Below, in pieces: positions 45,801 to 60,007 of a stretch of 64,000 bases of DNA. The DNA comes from Tigriopus japonicus. Taxonomy: Eukaryota; Arthropoda; Copepoda; Harpacticoida; Harpacticidae. Both the position numbers and the translations under genes were made by a program. Within the stretch, counting starts at the first letter, position 1. Each line of letters opens with the position of its first letter. Under the pieces are notes generated by a model. It ran no database searches and was not told the origin of the DNA. It saw nothing but the letters and a program-made list of their open reading frames with translations. The stretch is taken from positions 5,511,676 through 5,575,675 of the forward strand of contig CM021314.1 in NCBI GenBank assembly GCA_010645155.1, written 5' to 3'.

Positions 45801-48800
45801 AACTCCACTAATCTGTATAGGTTGTATATGCCCGATGAACGACAAAACGAAAATCTCCACAACAAAATACAAATGAGGCACTCATTCGTACACAACAAAT
45901 CCCCGGATTTTGTGGATCCGCTTCAACCATTGTTGGTCAAGCTCAATTAGCTTGTAGCTTATTTTTCACGATATCATCAGTATTGACGTTGATTGGAGAC
46001 TCTCCCAATGAGGACAAAGCCTGGAAGCCCCCGAATCTAGATGGAGTGTCAAAATGGAGGTAGTCCATTGACAAAGAGCTGTTCATATTATTTGTAGCGG
46101 TTCAGCTTTTTGAATTGAAGAAACGCCAAAAATAGACTCGAAGTGACTTTTTGAGCCACCCACCCACGCTCTGCATGTCAAGATCTGCAATCAATAGTCA
46201 ATCGCGTAATGGATAGACGTAATCTATTTGGATTCTCAGCTGGTCCATTTTGAAAGGTGTGCGTGTTTAGTTTACATGTCCCATTGTCAAACTCGGCGTT
46301 ACGAAATGGATCGTAGCTGTAAATGGATTGAAATTGAATTTGGTCCATACTGTAACCTTTTAAGAATTGTTTACTTTGTCGACGAAAACTTTGTGCGCGG
46401 AGAGCCAACCATCGGTCGTAAATTCAATCGACCTTTTTTTCGCCACATTCTTAAAGTATCCTCGCATTTTACCCCAACTAGCACCCAGGACAATGGATTG
46501 AATCTTCTCTCATGCAAGAATGCCCGATTATCTCGGAGCAATGCCGAGCTATTCAATCCGTAAATGTGCAGATCTCGTGTCCGTATTTGGGTCTCTTTCC
46601 ACCACGTGAACGTTTAAATCATTTAGACGTGTGTACCTTAATCAGGTACATTCTTGAGAAATCCATTCTTCTCATTTGTGCGTTATTCAAGGGTTGGTTG
46701 GTTTGTGTTATACGAGTAGATTTCTCCACAAACAAGATTCCAATCCGATCTTGAAAAATTAAAAATTCTTAGTCATGGATAGTCGAAAAGCATAAAACTC
46801 CATATAAAACATTTTTGCTGTAGTCGGGGAGAAAATCTCCTGCCTTGAGTGGTCGCCCATATTTTCAGGTTACTTATGTTTTGTCAGATCTCCGAGTTAG
46901 AACCAAAATATGGGGGACACGACAATAACCTTAGGTGACAGCACCGGGAATGAGATCAGTAGTGCGAATGTGTCTTGCTTGGTGCCAGAGTTCAAGGGCT
47001 TCTTTCTTATCCTCGTTGGTTGGATGCAGCCATCAGCAAATCGGGACTGCTTTGCGGGTTTTCGCATTCAGACACGTTTTATCAGAGCGAGCTGCGAGTA
47101 AAATGGTGAAGAAGACCAAAACCCTGCCTTCCGCCCCCTTTGAGTGAGGTTTTTTGACAACTAGCACGTACCTGATCCTCCATTAACAATATGAGCTGAA
47201 TCCGGAGCTACGTACATACAAGAAGAATCTCCTATTTAGAGACTCTTAAATGCACCACAGAATGGGCCGAATCTATCCATTTCCTTATCCTTCAGACTGA
47301 CAGGGGCATCTCGTTTCAGGGCGAAGATAGTCGGGTCATGTTGAATATGAATTGACCACATTAAAATTTATCAAGGATATTATCATTATCATCACCAACA
47401 CTAAGGTCCGTCCTCGTGTGGACAGCCTTGAGCTTGAGTCGGCAGTTTTCTGGATATCCATCGCGGGCACAGATTTACTCTTCCGGCTACAAATTTGGAT
47501 TTAAGATGTCTCGCAAGTCTCGAATCCATTCCAAGCGTCTCAAGTCTCATATCACACACTTTAATGTAAAGGTTAATGAGAGCCAGGAGCAAAGAATTCT
47601 CTCCGAAAAAACCCGCACACCACGATTGACTTCATTCCGGGTTTCCGCCGATTGTTCATCTTCGTAATTATCCATTCTCCTCGGTGGACTGGTAATTCAG
47701 TTATGAATTTTCCTCAATTTCTCTCTCTTCCTGACAAGTTGAACGCCACCTAATCACTGACGAGCTCATTCGAAGACAAGAAATTTGACATTCATCATCA
47801 GTTTTCCTCTTACAACAAGAACAGATGTTGTAAATCATTAAGTAAATTTCATCAGGTTTATTATTTATGCTGTCCCGTGTGTCTTCAAAGAGATTCTGGA
47901 TGGATGGATGGATTGTACAGAAAAAATTTCTAAAAACGAAATGAATGAGCCCATCAAGACGCTTTGTCATCGAAACAATTGGTTCTCAAAATAGAAATTA
48001 AAGCACGTTTTTTGAGGGCGTAATCACACCACGGCCTGTCCCTGAAGAAAGACCTGTCAGAGGAAGTGTTTCAGACCACAATCTTCCAATAATCACTTTT
48101 TCATGATGTACTAAGTGGGTTTGTACGTCGCTATGGGTTCACGATATAAAGTAACCTTCAAGAATGACCTACTTCCTCCGCTAAGAAACAAGAATCGGGA
48201 TCAAAGTTTACACTCTTTAATTACCTAACCATTGCAAGAGGGAAACTGAAGAGAAATATGTATCCCTTCAGAGTTGACACGAGTGCATAATTTTCTGTTG
48301 GGAATCCTGTGCATTATTTAAATCAGCGCTAGTGAAAACCGCGAAGCATTCTTAAATTTTGCCTAAACCTTTCAAAATATCCGCTAAAATCTTAAAATGC
48401 GCACAATAAAAACGTACACTACATTGAAATTCAAAGAAGTGATGAGTCCAAAAACCATTCATTTGAAGTTAAAAGTGGTCATAAATTTTTAAGCCAAGTG
48501 CTTTGCTGATTCCTTTGGGCACTGCAAAATCGCAAATGTTTGACGCCCAAGTTTTGTATACAATCGTGAAGACCACAAAAATTCGATTTCTTCACATCCA
48601 TATGAAATAGATATTAAACTGGCATTAAAAAATAATGTGGATAAAGAATTCAGACGGACCACTCGTTTTTAATAGATACACAAAGATTTGCCCAAAAGCT
48701 AAATCTAGAATGTGTTAGTTATGCACCCCAATACACGATAATCTGTGTGACACATGGTGTGTGGTCTATTGTGAGTGTAAATGCATCGTGAACTCGGTGC

Positions 48801-51800
48801 CTCTTTACAAATTGCTTGCTCTTCAGGTCTGTGAATGTCACCGTCCTGATAAGATTTCGAATTTGGAGCCCATTTGAAGCGGAGAAAAACGCCATTCTTG
48901 ACATATCAGCCAATCGGTTTGGTTTTCTGCCCGGCCTCAATCAATGTTTGCTCGTCAACGTAGGTTGAAAGGGAGGTCATTATCGATAAATTCACCCAAG
49001 ATGCCTCGACAAACTGAGGCTAAAATGGGCCCTCTTTTAATAATTAAACCCATTCCCACTCCGAGCTAGTTATCTTGAAAGATCAATCAATCCGTTCTTA
49101 AAGGGCAAAGTTCATTCATTGGCGCCCAATTAGAGCAAACAAATTGCCAGCTTTAGGCGGAAAATGTTGACACCTGGGAAGGTCCGGAGATTTTTCAAGG
49201 TGTCAAAAATTAACCCTCGACATTGGATTTGGCCTGAACCGATAAACAAGGACAAAAGTGATCATTCTCTGTGACTAATGACTCCAAAGCAAATGGGGGA
49301 AATTTGCATAGCAGCTCGAAGTTTAGTTCGGATTGAGGAGCCAAAAATCGTGGACGCGTGTTTGTATACAGACATTGTACACTCACACAGGAACTTTTGG
49401 TCTTGAAGCCATGTCATGAGAACCTCGATAGAAGGACAAAATGTGTGGGATCTCATGTTGCCTTCAGCATTTGCGAAGGTTTCAGGAAGTATTTATGACA
49501 AAGAAACCATTCCATGTTGTCTCATTAGGAGTGCCATTCGTTCTTGGGTTGTCATCGCTTCATTTTTCATATTAATCACTATTTTATGTACAAGTGATCA
49601 AACGCGCTCAGCGACCTTGAGTACGGAGGAATGAAAAAACCCACAGAGATTTGCTCAAATTCCAAATCTCTCTCTTCCAGAGTCCACTGAGCATCTCTCT
49701 CTATTGAGACGGTGCCAAGAACTAAATTCAAGGGAATCCGGCAGTTTGTTCACTGGATAATTAACTACCTATTCTTCGGTATGGGAAGCGAACTTGGGAG
49801 TATCGGAGTCAAATCTTGAGCGTCCTGGGCGTAAATCAACTTGCCAATGAATGTTTGCTTAAATCCCTCACAGATCGATGCCAAATTACCACGATCTTTG
49901 GTCCACAAAAGACTCGAAAGTAGCTCTTAGCTCTTCCATCGGCCATGGTCGGGCAACAGAACATCTAGCAAATATTGAAGGTTCCATCAACGCTTTTTGG
50001 TACGTTAAAATGTCAGTTAAAAAGAGACGTTTGGACTCGGAACCTTCCCGTGACGTATACAAATCAGCACTCATTTAGCCAAAGTAGTTGACAAGTCCAC
50101 GTAACCATAAATTCTCTTCGAGGTAGTGTACGTATATTGATTCTATCAAGACCTACATGGTGGCAATGCTGACTTATTCACATAAATTCCTTGTGTCCGT
50201 TTGTACTTCATGGTTTGATTGGCTGTTATCTAGGATGGGTTTCCGGAAATTTGATCGGACTAGAGGTCTAAAGTGGGAATGTTAGGTATTTGACATATTT
50301 CAAGGGCAGTTAACATTCAATTTGAAAGGCTTAGACCATGAGCATCTCACGCCATTCGTCGTATGGAGGGTGTTCCACGGCAAATATTTTATAACATGGG
50401 CTTGGCTCTGCACTAAAAAAAGATGTCGTTTGTAAATTCAAAGATCTCTTGTGTGGTAAATGAAGCCCTTTGAAGTTTTCTAATTAGCCGTGATTTGTGA
50501 TAGATTAGGATAATTAACATTAAAGTAACGTTGTCGTATCCCTATGAATAGATCTCTACCGCTATGATTTGTATTTGCATGCAAGTATGTTCTTTATGTG
50601 CTAGATGCTCCGAGGTGCTCCTTGACCACGTGGTATATTTAGGAAATGTGAATGCTTTTGTATTCATGAATGAATGAAAGGTATTGACGTGCTATATGAG
50701 CAACCTTGGATGATTACTGGCAAGGATGGGAGATTTTGGGCCGCCCATGAGATGGCAGTTTCAGCTTTATCATGGAGAATCTTTGAGACGGTTGATGTGC
50801 TACTAAATGTTCGATTAATTTATTTCCGTGATGTGTTTATGAAACATCATGACGATGAATTCTCGATTCGGGAAGTGCTCTCAAATATATTTGAATTGCG
50901 TGAAGAGCAATACCTACCTACTATAGCCCATTGCAATTTGTAGATGAAGACAAGAACCAGATATCATTCGCGCAATTCACTGAGTTTTTGTTGCTTATCA
51001 AACTGAACTTTATATTTTAATCCACTTTGGCCCATGCCCAAATTTGGAGATTGAGCACAACATGGCCGCAGTTACAGAGCTAGAAAGAATTGGATTTATC
51101 TATGCTTTTAGAGTCACTGTTGAGTGGGGAAACGTGTTTGCGGCCATGTTTCGACGATGAATCACTTCAGTTTCAACGACGTTAAACGCAGTAATAGAAT
51201 ATTAATCAAGCCCATCAATATGCAAATTACGGGGAATAGGGAATGCCAAAGTCTTAAGAAATCTCGACCTTGAACGTCGGGAGTCAGATTTCCCATGAAA
51301 ATGAGACGCTTCTTCAGGATCAGTGACTGGCAAGAATGTGCAGGAAATCAGTCTATTCAAGTTTGGGCTTCAAACTGAGGTCGCGTTTTCCCCCACATTA
51401 GTAGAAAATTCTGTGGTCTTTCCCTAAGTACATAGATTGTTTGGATGTTGGCTAGATGTAGTCCCCCCAAAGGTAGCTTAGTTTACTGCTTTAGAGGAAG
51501 CTTACAACATATTCACATCGTCATAAAATCGTATTCACGAGGAAAATTGAATCGCTTTACACTTTATAACATCATCACATGTTCCTCTGCGCCCCTCGAT
51601 TACGTCCCAATAAAAAGGGTTGCCATTTCCGCGCAAGTCATGAAGCTTGCTTTGTTCTTCACCGTTAGTTGTTCGCTCTCTATGGCTCGTTTCAAAACTG
51701 TTACAGAAAAGATAAAGTAAATTGCCAATGAGCATTTTGGGTTTTGCACATAAAAACTGGGTTGCGAAGTATAACCCTGATTGTCATGAAGGCCTTTTTC

Positions 51801-54800
51801 CGATCTGTTTGCACGTCTTTCAAGCATTAGCAACTTTTTCAACGGCGTTTACAAAGGAAGGTTTTTGCCGATCATTAAAAGTGATCCCTTTGATCAACGA
51901 TCATGCTTTAAAGAGATTTGTCTGGGGCATCACAAGGCTCAATTGTCGCGCCCAGCATGAGAATTAAGCACCTCAGAGGCAGAAGAAGAGGCAATCCAAG
52001 CGGGACCTTGGCATATCAATGCCAGCTTTGTGTCTTGAGATAGGTAGAAAATCTATGCTCATAGATCATGCAATATTGGAAGTAGAATAGATAAGGCCAT
52101 CCGGCCTGAGTGAGAAGACATCCGTGCCTAACGAAGATCCTTGATGTACTAACTCAATGAATCTCTCAATGATCGGCATTGTCTGACACTCTATAGCTGG
52201 CAAAAGCGTCCTAAAGTGGCATAATTTTCAAGTGATTGCACTTCTGGCGTTACAATGCAGTTATAACATTACACGGAAATGGCATTTTTTCTATCCCCGA
52301 GTGGAATCTTTTTACTTCGCATATGTCATAAGGGCCTGCATTCTCTTCGCATTCCATAAGTGCATCATGCTCATCATGTGCGTTATTTAGATTCTTCCCA
52401 ACTTTCACTAAATCATTGTGGTTCTGGTGCACAATGGCTTTATGTTTCAATTTTCGGTCACATTTAAGGAAAAGTCCGTTTCCACGTTGCGGTCAGGGTT
52501 ACTTATCCGTCGAGAAAATGCCAACTGGTGCTCACGAGCGGGAAACTCCAACTGGCCCTACGAGAACCCTGAGGTGATTACGATATCCAGCGGATCTTGA
52601 GTCGTGACCTGCGCTCGACAAGTGATTTGCATTTAAGATTATTGTTCGGCATTTATTTCTCACAAGCTCTTGAGTGGAACCTGTGGAGGAGCTTTCAATA
52701 ATTCCTTCTTAAGGGTAACGGTGCTCAGTCCCGCCTTTAACCAGGGAGACTTGACGAGCTGATAAGAAAATAGCGGCTCGTCGTGTGCCTTGGTTCCGGT
52801 CTCAACTCGTGCAAGAGGGCTTTCTTTGGATTGGGATTCCTACATTCAAATACGCTCGATATTTTTTTAGAAAAAGGGTACTAATCGTTATTGGTCAAGA
52901 ACGTTCATAGAGAAAGAAGACGAAGAGATTAGAGTTATAGCGTTTGAACGAAAAGTGCGAGTGAGAATCGAGAGATCCATGGTTTGCATGAATCGTAAAT
53001 TGCGTGGAGAAAATTGGTGAATTGCATAATTTGAGGGAAGAGATGGGAAAAATTGTTTTATTAAGAGGCGATCAATCGCGGGTCCGAGTCTCATCGGAGA
53101 ATAAATTAGTGTCACTTGGACAAGCAGATATCCTTTGCGAGGTCAGAGAAGCGACGATAGCCTGAAGATTGCTCAACTTTTTGTTTATCCCACGATAGCC
53201 TAGGGACTCAAAACGTGTATCACTTTCAGAGACTGGTATCCTTTTACTATTGTGATTCCAATTTGACCATAAACTTACATTCAATAGATGTTGGAATCTT
53301 CTAAAGCTAGGGGGCCAATCTATTCCTGTCGGGCTTGCAGCGCTTTGTTAAACAAGTCATTGAATTTGATGTCCTTTTCCTTGTGTTATTTTGGCCATTG
53401 AGGTTCAAGATCAACCTTGGCCAACAAACTCACTCAAATTACTTCCTTCAACTTAAAATTCTGATGATCTTCTTTTAAATTCATGGGTAAATAGAGGCTT
53501 AGGATCGCCAAGAATAAACTCACGATTTGACTGAGGAGGTGGTTTTCATTCAAAATCCATCGTTTGGAAAGGTCTAATTTGAATGTTAGCAACCCTGATG
53601 TGGAAAGTCGCATGTGATCATTTTTATGGTCCACTTCAGGTAATGTCCATGAGTTTGTCTAAGTTTATCCTTCCACCCTAACTGAATGAATAGAACTTCA
53701 GCCTCTTTCACCCTTTCAGACCAAAACCCATTTGGTGTTTTGTACGTTTAGATTTAAGGGTAGAAGTGATACCACAAAAGCTCCAGAAGTAAGGTCAGGG
53801 CAATAAGTCAACCACTCAAAAAGAAGTCACTGAAGTTTGCGCCCACTGAAGGTCACGGAGTCATTATGAATCATTCATTTGAACAAGTTTTTGCACGCCA
53901 GGAAACTGTTTTTACAAGACGAGAAAATCTGACAACACTACGCTTGTTGAAAAATTACAAAGTAACTTTTGAAGAATAAACCGTTCATCAAAATGAACCC
54001 CATTTAGCCCATCCCCAAAATGAAAAAAGACCAAAATTCGTCTTAACGTGACATTTAGTAGGAATGGCGCCATTTCAACACCAATCAGTTTTTTTTTGAC
54101 TTGGGATGGGTGGGTGGGAGTTTTGTGGCAGCATGAGCAATAATAATGTCCGTCTTCCTTCAAACAATCCTTAAACCTTGGTGTGTATTTTTCGAAGATG
54201 TTCCAGGAAGAGAGAAAGAAAGACAGATGATGAACATTTGCGAGGGTTGTTGGTGGTAGTTGTGTGGGCGAAGGGTTCATTTGTCAAGTATCCCTAGGAG
54301 ATCTGACCGCACTTTGTCGCGAGATATTTCACTCCTTCTTGGCCAATCCCTTTTGGCAACCCTTCGACTCCTAATTAGAAAGTGATGCCGCGGATTGAAA
54401 TTCCATCCCGCCAAGTTGTCCCTCTCCTTCCGGCCTTGAAGCGGCCAAAGTTGTCAAAACTGCAACTTCACGACATGTACAACAACGTTCAATTACATGT
54501 GCAACCATTGCCAAGTGTCATCAACGCCATTCTTCCTACCCAAGACCAGATCTGCGATCCTGGGAAGCGTTCGCTGAGAACAACGTGTTCTCATTCGTTC
54601 ATTCAGTCATCATTGCTACGAATTCATGTTCGCACTATCCATCACTGTTCAAGCTCAGGTGAGTGTCATCAACCATGGGCGAAACTGGTAATTTTCGGGG
54701 CATATATATTCATGCACTGAACAATGATTAGTCGTGCGTGGTCAAGATTGAAGATGGGCCATGACAAGGAGATCTCGGGAATGACCACACCGACCCTCAA

Positions 54801-56308
54801 CGCCATATGGCACGTCAATATCTATTTCAAACAATCCATGGTCCATGGTAAATGATACTGCATGACAGGAATGAATTAACATGCATGACTCCACATTTTG
54901 CTTTGATTTACGAGTTGTTGAGAGCTTGTCAAAACTTTTCGGGCAAAAATTCGTGATCCAAACCGGATTCGTCGGAGAAGAAATCCCTCGTTGCCAAAAC
55001 AAACTTTGAAGAAGATGATGTTGGGTTGAGCCGAGCACCACCTATTTGGCCGGATCCAAGATGAGGTCATTGGCATAACGAGCTCACTTAAATTCTGACT
55101 TTTGAATATTAAGTTCTAATGAATATCCAACCGAAACTTGTGTGTCTAAAGAACAGTAATTCTTGACTGGCCGTGCATTTAGAAGACTTCTCGAGGGGCT
55201 CCAAGTTATTAGGAAGTGAATTTATATGATCATCGTGCAGCCAATGCATGATCTAGAATCACAGTTTCAGCATCCTCCCGACCAGATGGTGTTGACTTAG
55301 CAAGTGGACTTCGTTACTTAAACATTGACCATTTACATCGAGGAGTTTCGTGAAAGTTTGAAAATAGACATCACGATGAAATGTTGAAGTTCATTTTGTC
55401 CCGGACGTAACATAAGTTTTGAACTTTGGGAGATGCGTCAAATGGTCTGGTCGACCAGGTATGAAGAGATCTGATTGTCTGATTTGTTGTGGCAACCCCG
55501 TTGTAACCTCATCAAGCATTTTGAGGAATTCCATCTGACACACAACTCCTGTCCGAATAAATTAACAATCACAGGTGGGACTTTATTACCGCTCGGACCA
55601 AGAAATCCCGGAGGACTCTTAATTGGAAAGATCTTTGAAGTCAAGTTAAGTCGCCCTATTCCATCTCCAATAGCTATAGCAATCCACAGGGAATCTAAAT
55701 TTAAAGATTGAAGAGGATTCGCGCTCAGTCATTCTCCAATTTGAGCATTCCACGTGGGTAGTTTGGTACAGCACTACACCAAAACAGTTTCAATTGTACT
55801 TCGCGAGTCGTAATTACTGGCAAGCTTTGGAGGTGGACAAGGTAGTTGTGCCAATGAAAGAGCCCCGTGAACCTTTGAATTCAGCATGTGATTTGACAAT
55901 TCAACTGAGGATTGGTGCGGTTCCGAAAGCACATTTCGGTCTTGCAGTAGGAAGGACCCTTCCAAGTCGAATATGGACGCTCAGAGGTGGGCGTTAATTA
56001 ACGCCATCAAATATTTTTTCTTCAAGATGTACCGACTCGTTTATTTAATTTCAAGTTTAAGTACTTCCATTGCCTGTGTAAGGCGTGAATCACTTAGATC
56101 AGTCATAATCAACTTCATACTGTTGGTTGGGAAGTAATGAATTCAAAAGCTTGTTTCCAATTCCTTTAAATATGGTATCAACAATTTTATGTAAGCTTGC
56201 TTTTCTTTAAGCTAAATGTTTAGGACATTTTGAAATATCTGAACTGTTATTAAAACACAACATCCATGGTGAATTTTGGCGATACTTAGTAAACGCACAG
56301 TATATGTA
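42824..56308. other. Non-coding interval between the TRIM and the mariner-type MITE
   Basis: No gene is supported on either strand. Open frames (for example 50674-50943 and 54382-54720, plus) have no recognised domain or convincing splice sites. There is a short GGAT-type run at about 47898-47915, and a small imperfect hairpin at 46856-46914 (CCCATATTTT...AAAATATGGG). Confidence 0.45.
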
Positions 56309-56684
56309 CAGGGTATCCTTGCTAAATTGAGACCAGTCTTTTGTGCGTTATTTATTTTCGTTTCACGTTTTTGTTGAGACAAAATATGTTCTGTATTTTT
56401 TTGACAAGATATTTTGTTGCAACACTTATTGATAAGACAATTTTTAAGTTGCAAAAAGGACCTCTAAACTTCCTCACTCTTACAACAAGTTTAGGCTCCT
56501 TCTCATACTGCACGGCTTTTCCACCTGTGAAGACTACGTAAACAAGACCATAATTAAAGCTAAGCTTTTCCTTGCGTTCGAAAGGCATCTGGTATAGTAT
56601 TAATGCAACAACACTTTTAGCTCAATGAATAATATGTGAATTATGATTCGAAAACCCGAGTCTCAATATAGACGGTACACCCTG
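56309..56684. mobile_element. Tc1/mariner-type MITE (376 bp)
   Basis: Imperfect terminal inverted repeats of about 25 bp (left CAGGGTATCC...CTAAATTGAGAC; right, reverse-complemented, CAGGGTGTAC...CTATATTGAGAC) are flanked on both sides by TA (56307-56308 and 56685-56686), the target duplicated by Tc1/mariner elements. There is no transposase frame, so the element is non-autonomous. The superfamily call rests on the TA target and CAGGGT ends. Confidence 0.7.
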
Positions 56685-56686
56685 TA

Positions 56687-59284
56687 TACAAACATTTGCT
56701 GCTGAGATTGCCGTTTTTTGGGTCGTTTGTGGATTTTTTACTACTGCCACAATTGGAATGCAATTCCCTGTAAAGCGAATAAACCTTAAAAATATTTTTT
56801 ACAAATAACATCAATACAAAATTTGGTCTACCAACAAATTATTGTTGGCAGTTCTGGACAACTATTGTTTAGTTGGTTGATCAGGAATGTTATTTTTTAA
56901 AAATTGACCCTGCTTTAAAAACTGTTAGAGGATCAGCTCCTACATATTCCCGACAAAGACTGATGGGCAACAAATTGAACAATGAAGGAGCCCGATGAAA
57001 AGCCCCGCGCATGAAAATAATCAAATATTGTCAATAAATGGCAGTAATCACATTTTGAAGAAATATGAGGGTTTAAGAGATTACACACTTTTATTGTTTT
57101 TATTAGAGCACTATACAGGGTGTGGAAAGGATTTTTCTATCCAACCAATGAGGAATTTCCCACCAAACCAGATAAGTTATGATGAATAAGGACTGCCATA
57201 ATATGCTTTATCAATTTTAGGCCCTAAAACGTGTTTTTATGCATATAAACTATATTTTTGTTTTTTGAACTTATTTTACAAAATTCGATAAGTGTTTGCC
57301 AAAAAATCCTCTAAAATTACAAAAACCGCTGAAAATGACAAAATATGTACAGAATTTACTAGTAAATTTGCCCACGCCCGTGTTTGTGTTTATTTTTTCT
57401 TCAAATGTCCACATACGAATATAAATGCATAAGAAAGCAAGCAAGCAAAACTTCATTGAAATCTTTATGATGGCTTTAACATCAAAGATAATTATTTTTA
57501 CCGACGCAAAATATCTCACTCAATTTCTTTGTCTAATGGACAAAGGATGGTATGCATCTATACATGCGCACTTTATGATCCACCACTACTAATTTTAGCC
57601 CATAAAGTTTTAGCAATTCTTATCATTTACAGGTTTCTATACAAAACTAACTTGTTCACTTCCTATAAAAAGTTTTTTTTTATAATACGAATGATCGATC
57701 CTTTTTCGCTTTTTATGAATGTGAAAGTCTTTGGAATGCTAGGACTAATTGCAAACTAAAAAAATATTATTGTAAGGGCTGAGAATTAGATTTTAAGGTT
57801 TTGGGTGCCTCGTTGATATCTTTTACTTATTACTTTTATCTTATACCTCCTTTCGCTTAAGCAACTAATTTTTCAATGCTGTTGAAATTAATTGAAGGAT
57901 TATTTTATCGTTTGGATTTCATTTGCATCTGAATCTCTGGGTCCGACAAAGTAAAAAAGCCTATTAAGCAATGTAACTTTTTGAAGGCACAACTTTTAAA
58001 GCCCTAGCACAATAGAAAATACTGTGTTATTTCATAATCTATTGATTATACAACGATTCCCAAATTAAGTGGTGTTGCTGTGATTTTGTTTGGACTCAAT
58101 CTGACATCTTCTTGACAACGTCTCCAACCACATAATCAGAGGCAAAAAATGTAATAAGAAGATTAGGACTTGGACGAATTGCATGTTCAAGACCAATTTT
58201 GTTGGATGATTGCAAGGTTATGGCGAAGGACTTCCAATCGCATCAATTAGCAAATAGTTGTCATTAGCTTCGAATTGTGCAGCATCAATGAATGTCTTGT
58301 CAAAAAAATTATTATCTTGATCGATCAATACCAGTAAAACTTACTTGATTTTATTTTTCTAAAAGCACATACTAATTCAACTAAGGACATAAATGTCAAA
58401 GGCCGTTTCCAATGCTATCCAGGATTCAAAAGGCTGGATAATGAAGTGGCTCTCACGTATGTCTCTTACCAAGAATGAGTTGAATATCGAGCATCTGGGA
58501 AGCAATTCAGATGATGCAACACAACATCTTCATGCAAGATGCTTTTTTAATGCTTTGAAGTTTGAATGGAAATGAATAAACACATTTTTGTATTTGATGG
58601 TGTGCTCAGATTAATCGCTTGAAAATGAGACACTTGTACAATCATACGTTACCATCAAAACTCCTTCATTTCTATACATTATGAACATTTGAACTGAAAT
58701 TTTGATTTAATTCTTTGAAATCAACTGAAAAATATTGCCATCTTCAAAAAAATTCTCGATCAACATTACGTTTGTTTTCTCAAGCGGCTTGATAAAGTGC
58801 GTTTTAGTTAATGACCCCAAGTTTGCTTATCAAGTTATTATGAATCAATTCTAGCCAAGGTATCTAAACGTGAAACGTAGATCGTTTCCGGGGACCTCGA
58901 TTTTTTTGGATGGACGAGGAAATGGAAATAACTTGGATTTGGCAACATGGGCCAAGCAACTTAGGAAAGTGAGTTGACCCGTTTTAACGCTGGCGGTATA
59001 ATTTAAAACGCTCACTTGAACAACCTTTCTGCATGGCCCATGTATGATTTTCCTCAGCAACATCGAATTGGTTATGTTTATCAACAAATAAAAGCTAATT
59101 TACTGAAAGGGGAGACAAAACTGTCATGGTAGTAGAGATATAGCCCAAGCTGGGATTAAGAACACTCAATTTGAGAAGGTACCTAAAATCTCTTGATAAA
59201 AGAATAACTCTCGATAAAGGAATAATGTTGCTGTTGAATAAAACATTCTTTCATTTCACTTTTATTGTAGTTTTATGTAATAAC
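56687..59284. other. AT-rich non-coding interval
   Basis: No gene is seen. A single CAGGGTGTGG end preceded by TA at 57113-57124 resembles the left end of the neighbouring MITE, but no partner end was found. Confidence 0.45.
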
Positions 59285-59858
59285 CAGGGCCACCAAATTT
59301 ATGTAAAAAATTTCCCTGAAAAATGTATTACTTTTGGTAGTTTTTTGAGAAAAAAATGTAACAAAATCGGACTTTTTGGTACTTATTTTGGTATTTTTTT
59401 GGTAACTTGGTCACATATTTCCTCAAAAACTAACCTTTTTCATACTTGCATCATCTAAATTTTGTTTCTTAGGTAGGAACAGATGCTAAAATAATTATAT
59501 TTTGTCATGATTGTTAAAAATCGTTAAAAAGATTGTTAAAAAAAGACAAAAAAAAAAAGTTTTTGTAGTTTTGGACAAAAATTGCACATTTTTGTAACTA
59601 CCATGTAAAATGTCATTTGCAACCGATTAGTGGGCCTGATGATATATTAAATATTCCTAGTGACAAAAGTAATGCGCTGTATATTCTTGCTTCTTTATCT
59701 TGACTTTGTCATAATTTTTTTTCCATAATAGTTCCATTGAAACAGGCAATTTAACCACATTTATGTAAAATTTTCCCCATTTATGTAATTTTGGGCAAAA
59801 ATCGCAGATTTTGGTAATTACATTGTAAAATGTAATTTACAACTATCTGGTGGGCCTG
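59285..59858. mobile_element. hAT-like non-autonomous element with internally duplicated end
   Basis: The left end CAGGGCCACCA and the right end, reverse-complemented, CAGGCCCACCA match at 10 of 11 positions. The flanks GTAATAAC (59277-59284) and GTCATAAC (59859-59866) differ at one base, consistent with an aged 8-bp hAT duplication. An internal block ending at 59638 (TAGTGGGCCTG) repeats the terminal 80 bp ending at 59858, about 220 bp apart. The element therefore contains a partial tandem copy of itself or a nested insertion. It is AT-rich and has no coding capacity. Confidence 0.55.
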
Positions 59859-59888
59859 GTCATAACCTCCAAACATAAACTGCTCTAA

Positions 59889-59894
59889 TTTATT
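59889..59894 (-). terminator. Polyadenylation signal for the first zinc-finger gene
   Basis: TTTATT on the plus strand (AATAAA on the minus strand) about 115 bp past the stop codon at 60008-60010. Confidence 0.5.
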
Positions 59895-60007
59895 GGAACC
59901 ACATCACGGGTTGTTTACCATAAACCAAATATAATTGGCGGTTCCTTGTTTTAATACTCAGACCAACGCTATAGCTATAGGCTACAGGTTGAAGTTTGAA
60001 GAATGGC

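Noticed and set aside
46872..46887. 16-bp word ACTTATGTTTTGTCAG also present at 57-72
   Set aside because: A match this short is close to chance for a 64-kb window, and the flanking sequences do not align.
46856..46914. Small hairpin CCCATATTTT...AAAATATGGG
   Set aside because: Short AT-rich arms with mismatches are common in such DNA. There is no terminal motif or duplication to make it an element.
50674..50943. 89-codon plus-strand frame with fairly protein-like composition
   Set aside because: No recognised domain, no splice signals and no other exon nearby. Not strong enough to call a gene.
57113..57124. Solitary mariner-like end (TA then CAGGGTGTGG)
   Set aside because: No matching inverted end was found within several kb, so it is not listed as an element, only mentioned beside the MITE.
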